From NCBI GenBank assembly GCA_946480495.1, contig CAMLKO010000058.1:1-6679 (forward strand): 6,679 bases of DNA, read 5' to 3'. Under the pieces are notes generated by a model, which saw nothing but the letters and a program-made list of their open reading frames with translations, did not search any database and was not told the DNA's origin. The DNA comes from an uncultured Caulobacteraceae bacterium. GTDB lineage: Bacteria; Pseudomonadota; Alphaproteobacteria; Caulobacterales; Caulobacteraceae. Both the position numbers and the translations under genes were made by a program. Of the stretch, positions 3,904-6,679 are shown piece by piece. Within the stretch, counting starts at the first letter, position 1, and the number at the start of each line of letters is the position of its first letter.

Positions 3904-5853
3904 ATGGCTGTTGAGGCCCAGGACGCTCCGCCCGCTGCCGCGCCGGGGCCTGCATCGCATCCGTCCGACGCCACCATGCACCATGCCCACAGGGGCCATG
4001 GCTTCTGGGCGATGGCGCTGGGCTCGGTCGGCATCGTGTTCGGCGATATCGGGACGAGCCCCCTCTACGCCATGCGCGAGGCGCTGCACCACAGCCACAG
4101 CCGCGGGGCCTCGCAGCTGGCGGTCCTGGGCGTGGTCTCACTGATGTTCTGGGCGCTGACGCTGATCGTCACGCTGAAGTACGTCGTCTTCCTGATGCGG
4201 GCCGACAACAAGGGCGAAGGCGGCACGCTCGCCCTGATGGCGCTGGCGCAGCGGGCGCTGGGCCGCCGCTCGGTGGTCGTCTTCCTGCTGGGAGTGGTGG
4301 GCACCTCGCTGTTCTACGGCGACGGCATCATCACGCCCGCCATCTCGGTTCTGTCGGCGGTGGAGGGCCTGAAGGCCGCGCCGGGGCTGGGCCACGTCTT
4401 TGCGCCGCTGGTGCTGCCGATCGCGGGGGGCATCCTGGTGGCGCTGTTCATGGTGCAGTCGCGCGGCACCGCCAGCGTGGCGCGCTTCTTCGGACCGATC
4501 ACCGCCATCTGGTTCCTGACGCTGGCGGCGCTCGGCCTGCCGCATCTGGTGCAGAACCCCTCGGTCCTGAAGGCGCTGAGCCCCCACTACGGCATCCTGT
4601 TCCTGATCAACAACGGCCTCCTGGGCTTCGTCATCCTGGGCAGCGTCTTCCTGACGGTGACCGGGGCCGAGGCGCTCTATGCCGACATGGGCCACTTCGG
4701 GAAGGGACCCATCCGCGCCGCCTGGTTCGGGCTCGTCTTTCCCTGCCTGATGATCAACTACCTGGGCCAGGGCTCGCTGGTGCTGGCCGACGCCTCGGCC
4801 GCCGCCGATCCCTTCTTCCGGATGATCCCGCACTTCGCCTACTGGCCGGTGCTGCTGCTGACCACCATCGCCACGGTGATCGCGTCACAGGCGGTGATCA
4901 CGGGGGCCTTCTCGATCACCCAGCAGGCGGTGCAGCTGGGCCTGCTGCCGCGCATCGACATCCGCCGCACCAGCGAGACGGTGGCCGGTCAGATCTTCGT
5001 GCCGCAGGTCAACACCATCCTGATGGTCGGCGTGCTGATCCTGCTGGTGATGTTCCGCAACTCCTCGAACCTGGCCGCGGCCTACGGCATCGCGGTGACC
5101 GGGGCGATGTTCGTCGACACCCTGCTGTTCTTCGTGATCATCCGCTTCATGTGGAAGAAGCCGCTGTGGCTGGCGCTGGCGGCCGCCATCGGATTTGGCG
5201 TGATCGACGCGGTCTTCATCAGCTCCAACCTGCTGAAGATTCCGCAGGGCGCGTGGATGCCGCTGCTGCTGGGCTCGGGCCTGGTGATCGTCATGTGGAC
5301 CTGGACGCGCGGCACCCAGATCCTGTCGGAGAAGACCCGGCGCGATTCCGTGCCGCTGTCGGACCTGATGGAGATCCTGCGCGCGCGGGCCCCGCACCGG
5401 GCGCCGGGCACGGCCATCTTCCTGACCTCCGACCCCGACACCACGCCCGTCGCGCTGATGCACAACCTCAAGCACAACAAGGTGCTGCACGAGCGCAACA
5501 TCATCGTCACCGTCCGCACCGCCGAGACGCCGCGGGTGCGCGACGAGGACCGCGTGCAGATGGAAGCCATCAACGACGACTTCAAAAAGGTCGTCATCAA
5601 CTACGGCTTCATGGAAAGCCCCAACGTGCCCAAGGCCCTGCAGATGGCGCGCAAGAAGGGGCTGAAGTTCGACATCATGTCGACGAGCTTCTTCCTCGGC
5701 CGCCGCTCGATCGTGGCCTCGGCGCAGTCGGGCATGCCGCTGTGGCAGGACAAGCTCTACATCTTCCTGACCCGAAACAGCGCCAACCCGACGGACTTCT
5801 TCAAGATCCCGCCCGGACGCGTGGTAGAACTGGGCGCCCAGGTCACCGTCTGA
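3904..5853 (+). CDS. kup: Low-affinity potassium transporter Kup (KUP/HAK/KT family)
   Basis: Kup carries potassium into the cell, probably together with protons, across the inner membrane. The product is 649 residues, slightly longer than E. coli Kup (622). After a soluble, His-containing N-terminus (to about 34) come about twelve membrane helices between roughly 35 and 466, then a hydrophilic cytosolic domain. Signatures present are GDIGTSPLYA (47-56), DNKGEGG (101-107), FYGDGIITPA (137-146), TGAEALYADMGHFG (253-266) and, in the C-terminal domain, YGFMESPNVP (567-576). The acidic residues of the helix-1 and helix-3 region are intact, and the gene looks full length. ATG 3904 was chosen because GGAGGG lies six bases upstream and homology begins soon after. 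The open frame extends 41 codons further upstream, but that stretch is Arg-rich and includes the promoter region. trpF begins 10 bases after the stop, so the two are probably co-transcribed. Confidence 0.96.
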   Translation: MAVEAQDAPPAAAPGPASHPSDATMHHAHRGHGFWAMALGSVGIVFGDIGTSPLYAMREALHHSHSRGASQLAVLGVVSLMFWALTLIVTLKYVVFLMRADNKGEGGTLALMALAQRALGRRSVVVFLLGVVGTSLFYGDGIITPAISVLSAVEGLKAAPGLGHVFAPLVLPIAGGILVALFMVQSRGTASVARFFGPITAIWFLTLAALGLPHLVQNPSVLKALSPHYGILFLINNGLLGFVILGSVFLTVTGAEALYADMGHFGKGPIRAAWFGLVFPCLMINYLGQGSLVLADASAAADPFFRMIPHFAYWPVLLLTTIATVIASQAVITGAFSITQQAVQLGLLPRIDIRRTSETVAGQIFVPQVNTILMVGVLILLVMFRNSSNLAAAYGIAVTGAMFVDTLLFFVIIRFMWKKPLWLALAAAIGFGVIDAVFISSNLLKIPQGAWMPLLLGSGLVIVMWTWTRGTQILSEKTRRDSVPLSDLMEILRARAPHRAPGTAIFLTSDPDTTPVALMHNLKHNKVLHERNIIVTVRTAETPRVRDEDRVQMEAINDDFKKVVINYGFMESPNVPKALQMARKKGLKFDIMSTSFFLGRRSIVASAQSGMPLWQDKLYIFLTRNSANPTDFFKIPPGRVVELGAQVTV

Positions 5854-5863
5854 GAGCGCTCCA

Positions 5864-6508
5864 TTGCCGGTCGTCGCCAAAATCTGTGGGCTCTCCACAC
5901 CCGAGACCGTGCGCGCCGCGGTCGACGGGGGCGCGGGCTATGTCGGGTTCAACTTCTTCCCGAAGAGCCCGAGGTACGTGACGCCGGAAGCGGCGGCCCG
6001 GCTCGCCGAGCCCGCGCGGGGGAAGGGCGTGAAGGTGGTGGCGGTGACCGTCGATCCGTCCGACACGCTGCTGGAGACCCTGCGGGAGGTGCTGAAGCCC
6101 GACCTCGTCCAGCTGCACGGCAAGGAGACGCCGTCGCGCACCTGGGAAGCCGCGCTGAAGGCCAACGCCGGCGCGATCAAGGTGATCTCGGTCTCCGCCG
6201 CCGCCGACCTCGATCCCGCCGCGCAATACGAGGCCGTCACCGAACACCTGATGTTCGACGCCAAGACGCCCGACGACGCCGAGCTGCCCGGCGGCATGGG
6301 CGCGCGGTTCGACTGGACGATGCTGGCGGGGCGCAAATTCGCGCGGCCGTGGTTCCTGGCCGGCGGGCTCGATCCGTGGAATGTCGCCGAGGCCGTGAGG
6401 CTGTCGGGCGCGCCGATGGTGGACGTTTCCTCTGGCGTGGAGCGCGGAGCGGGGCTAAAGGACCCCGGCCTGATTTCGGCCTTCCTCGATGCGGTCCGCC
6501 GCGCCTGA
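5864..6508 (+). CDS. trpF: Phosphoribosylanthranilate isomerase
   Basis: TrpF performs the Amadori rearrangement of N-(5'-phosphoribosyl)anthranilate to CdRP, the third step from chorismate to tryptophan, in the cytoplasm. The 214-residue (beta/alpha)8 protein has AKICGL at 5-10 with the general-base Cys (C8), [15 protein letters not shown] (25-39) and VQLHG (82-86). FDAK at 131-134 carries the general-acid Asp (D132). GGMGARFDW (143-151) and the phosphate-binding segments AGGLDPWNV (166-174) and [15 protein letters not shown] (186-200) follow. All key residues are present, so it should be active. The start is a TTG placed immediately before the conserved PVVAKICG; no ATG or GTG fits better, and the Shine-Dalgarno (GAGAG) is modest, overlapping the kup stop region. 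Tight spacing with kup and trpB indicates one operon, with translation probably helped by coupling. Confidence 0.95.
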   Translation: MPVVAKICGLSTPETVRAAVDGGAGYVGFNFFPKSPRYVTPEAAARLAEPARGKGVKVVAVTVDPSDTLLETLREVLKPDLVQLHGKETPSRTWEAALKANAGAIKVISVSAAADLDPAAQYEAVTEHLMFDAKTPDDAELPGGMGARFDWTMLAGRKFARPWFLAGGLDPWNVAEAVRLSGAPMVDVSSGVERGAGLKDPGLISAFLDAVRRA

Positions 6509-6515
6509 GCTCACG

Positions 6516-6679
6516 TTGAACGTCCCTGCCAAACCCAATGACTGGTCGGCCTATCCCGACGCCAATGGGCGATTCGGCGAGTTCGGCGGACGCTATGTGG
6601 CCGAGACGCTCATGCCGCTCGTCCTCGACCTCGACCGCGCCTATCGCGAGGCCAGGGAGGACCCGCAGTTCCGCGCCGA
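6516..6679 (+). CDS. trpB: Tryptophan synthase beta chain, N-terminal part
   Basis: The right window edge cuts this gene after 54 codons of an expected 400 or so. The visible N-terminus reads [18 protein letters not shown] followed by [14 protein letters not shown], the highly conserved TrpB opening (GRFG.(F/Y)GG(R/Q)YV.ETL). TrpB is the PLP enzyme that joins indole and serine to make tryptophan, in complex with TrpA. PLP-lysine and active-site segments lie outside the window. I prefer the TTG at 6516, giving [10 protein letters not shown], because remembered Caulobacter TrpB proteins start similarly (MNAPVKP). An in-frame ATG at 6489 would add nine residues (MRSAAPELT) and overlap trpF by 20 bases. 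Neither start has a strong Shine-Dalgarno; coupling to trpF translation is likely. trpA is expected to follow, but it is not visible. Confidence 0.95.
   Translation, partial: MNVPAKPNDWSAYPDANGRFGEFGGRYVAETLMPLVLDLDRAYREAREDPQFRA

Noticed and set aside
3876..3914. 12-codon upstream frame overlapping the kup start as a leader peptide
   Set aside because: Its Shine-Dalgarno is poor, the peptide has no run of regulatory codons, and short frames are frequent; it is only mentioned with the kup leader.
4885..5898. Minus-strand frame of 337 codons inside kup
   Set aside because: It is antisense to an intact Kup with clear signatures; the His- and Asp-rich translation is typical of a reverse-frame shadow.
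1..6679. CRISPR array, tRNA/rRNA, insertion sequence, phage or defence genes
   Set aside because: I found no regularly spaced repeats, no tRNA-like cloverleaf, no transposase or integrase motif and no defence-type domain; all well-supported genes are housekeeping or common regulators.

Overview
This is a very GC-rich window of ordinary bacterial chromosome. The gene families, the high GC, and the GC-rich palindromic repeats whose chance translations read like 'IPAKAGTQ' and 'GPGFRRDE' point to an alphaproteobacterium. The Caulobacterales (Caulobacter, Phenylobacterium or Brevundimonas type) fit best. That placement is inferred from sequence character and remembered homologues, not from a search.

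Layout. The left end, on the minus strand, holds the 5' part of rsmB (16S rRNA cytosine methyltransferase; NusB-like domain only). Just upstream of it is a small four-helix membrane protein with a heme-copper-oxidase-like His motif. Divergent from these is a 64-residue DUF1674/SDHAF4-type protein whose start codon sits inside a perfect 25-base palindrome. A gene-free stretch (1224-1571) follows; it is rich in small palindromes and ends in a mirror-image pair of two-hairpin repeat units that touch the pyrF stop. Then come three minus-strand genes: an Rrf2-family regulator, a short-chain dehydrogenase and pyrF. A second palindromic repeat lies between the regulator and the dehydrogenase and supplies the regulator's stop codon. 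From 3904 the plus strand carries kup (potassium uptake), trpF and the beginning of trpB, closely packed.

How the genes relate. trpF and trpB are consecutive tryptophan-pathway genes and pyrF is a pyrimidine-pathway gene, so the core of the window is housekeeping. kup lies only 10 bases before trpF and may share its transcript. The Rrf2 regulator may control the dehydrogenase downstream, itself, or the divergent kup. The SDHAF4-type protein would serve succinate dehydrogenase assembly.

I found no defence system, CRISPR array, insertion sequence, tRNA or rRNA. The points worth a second look are regulatory or repeat structures: the start-codon palindrome, the two repeat elements at gene ends, and the kup leader with its ribosome binding site in a hairpin. 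The small membrane protein also merits attention.
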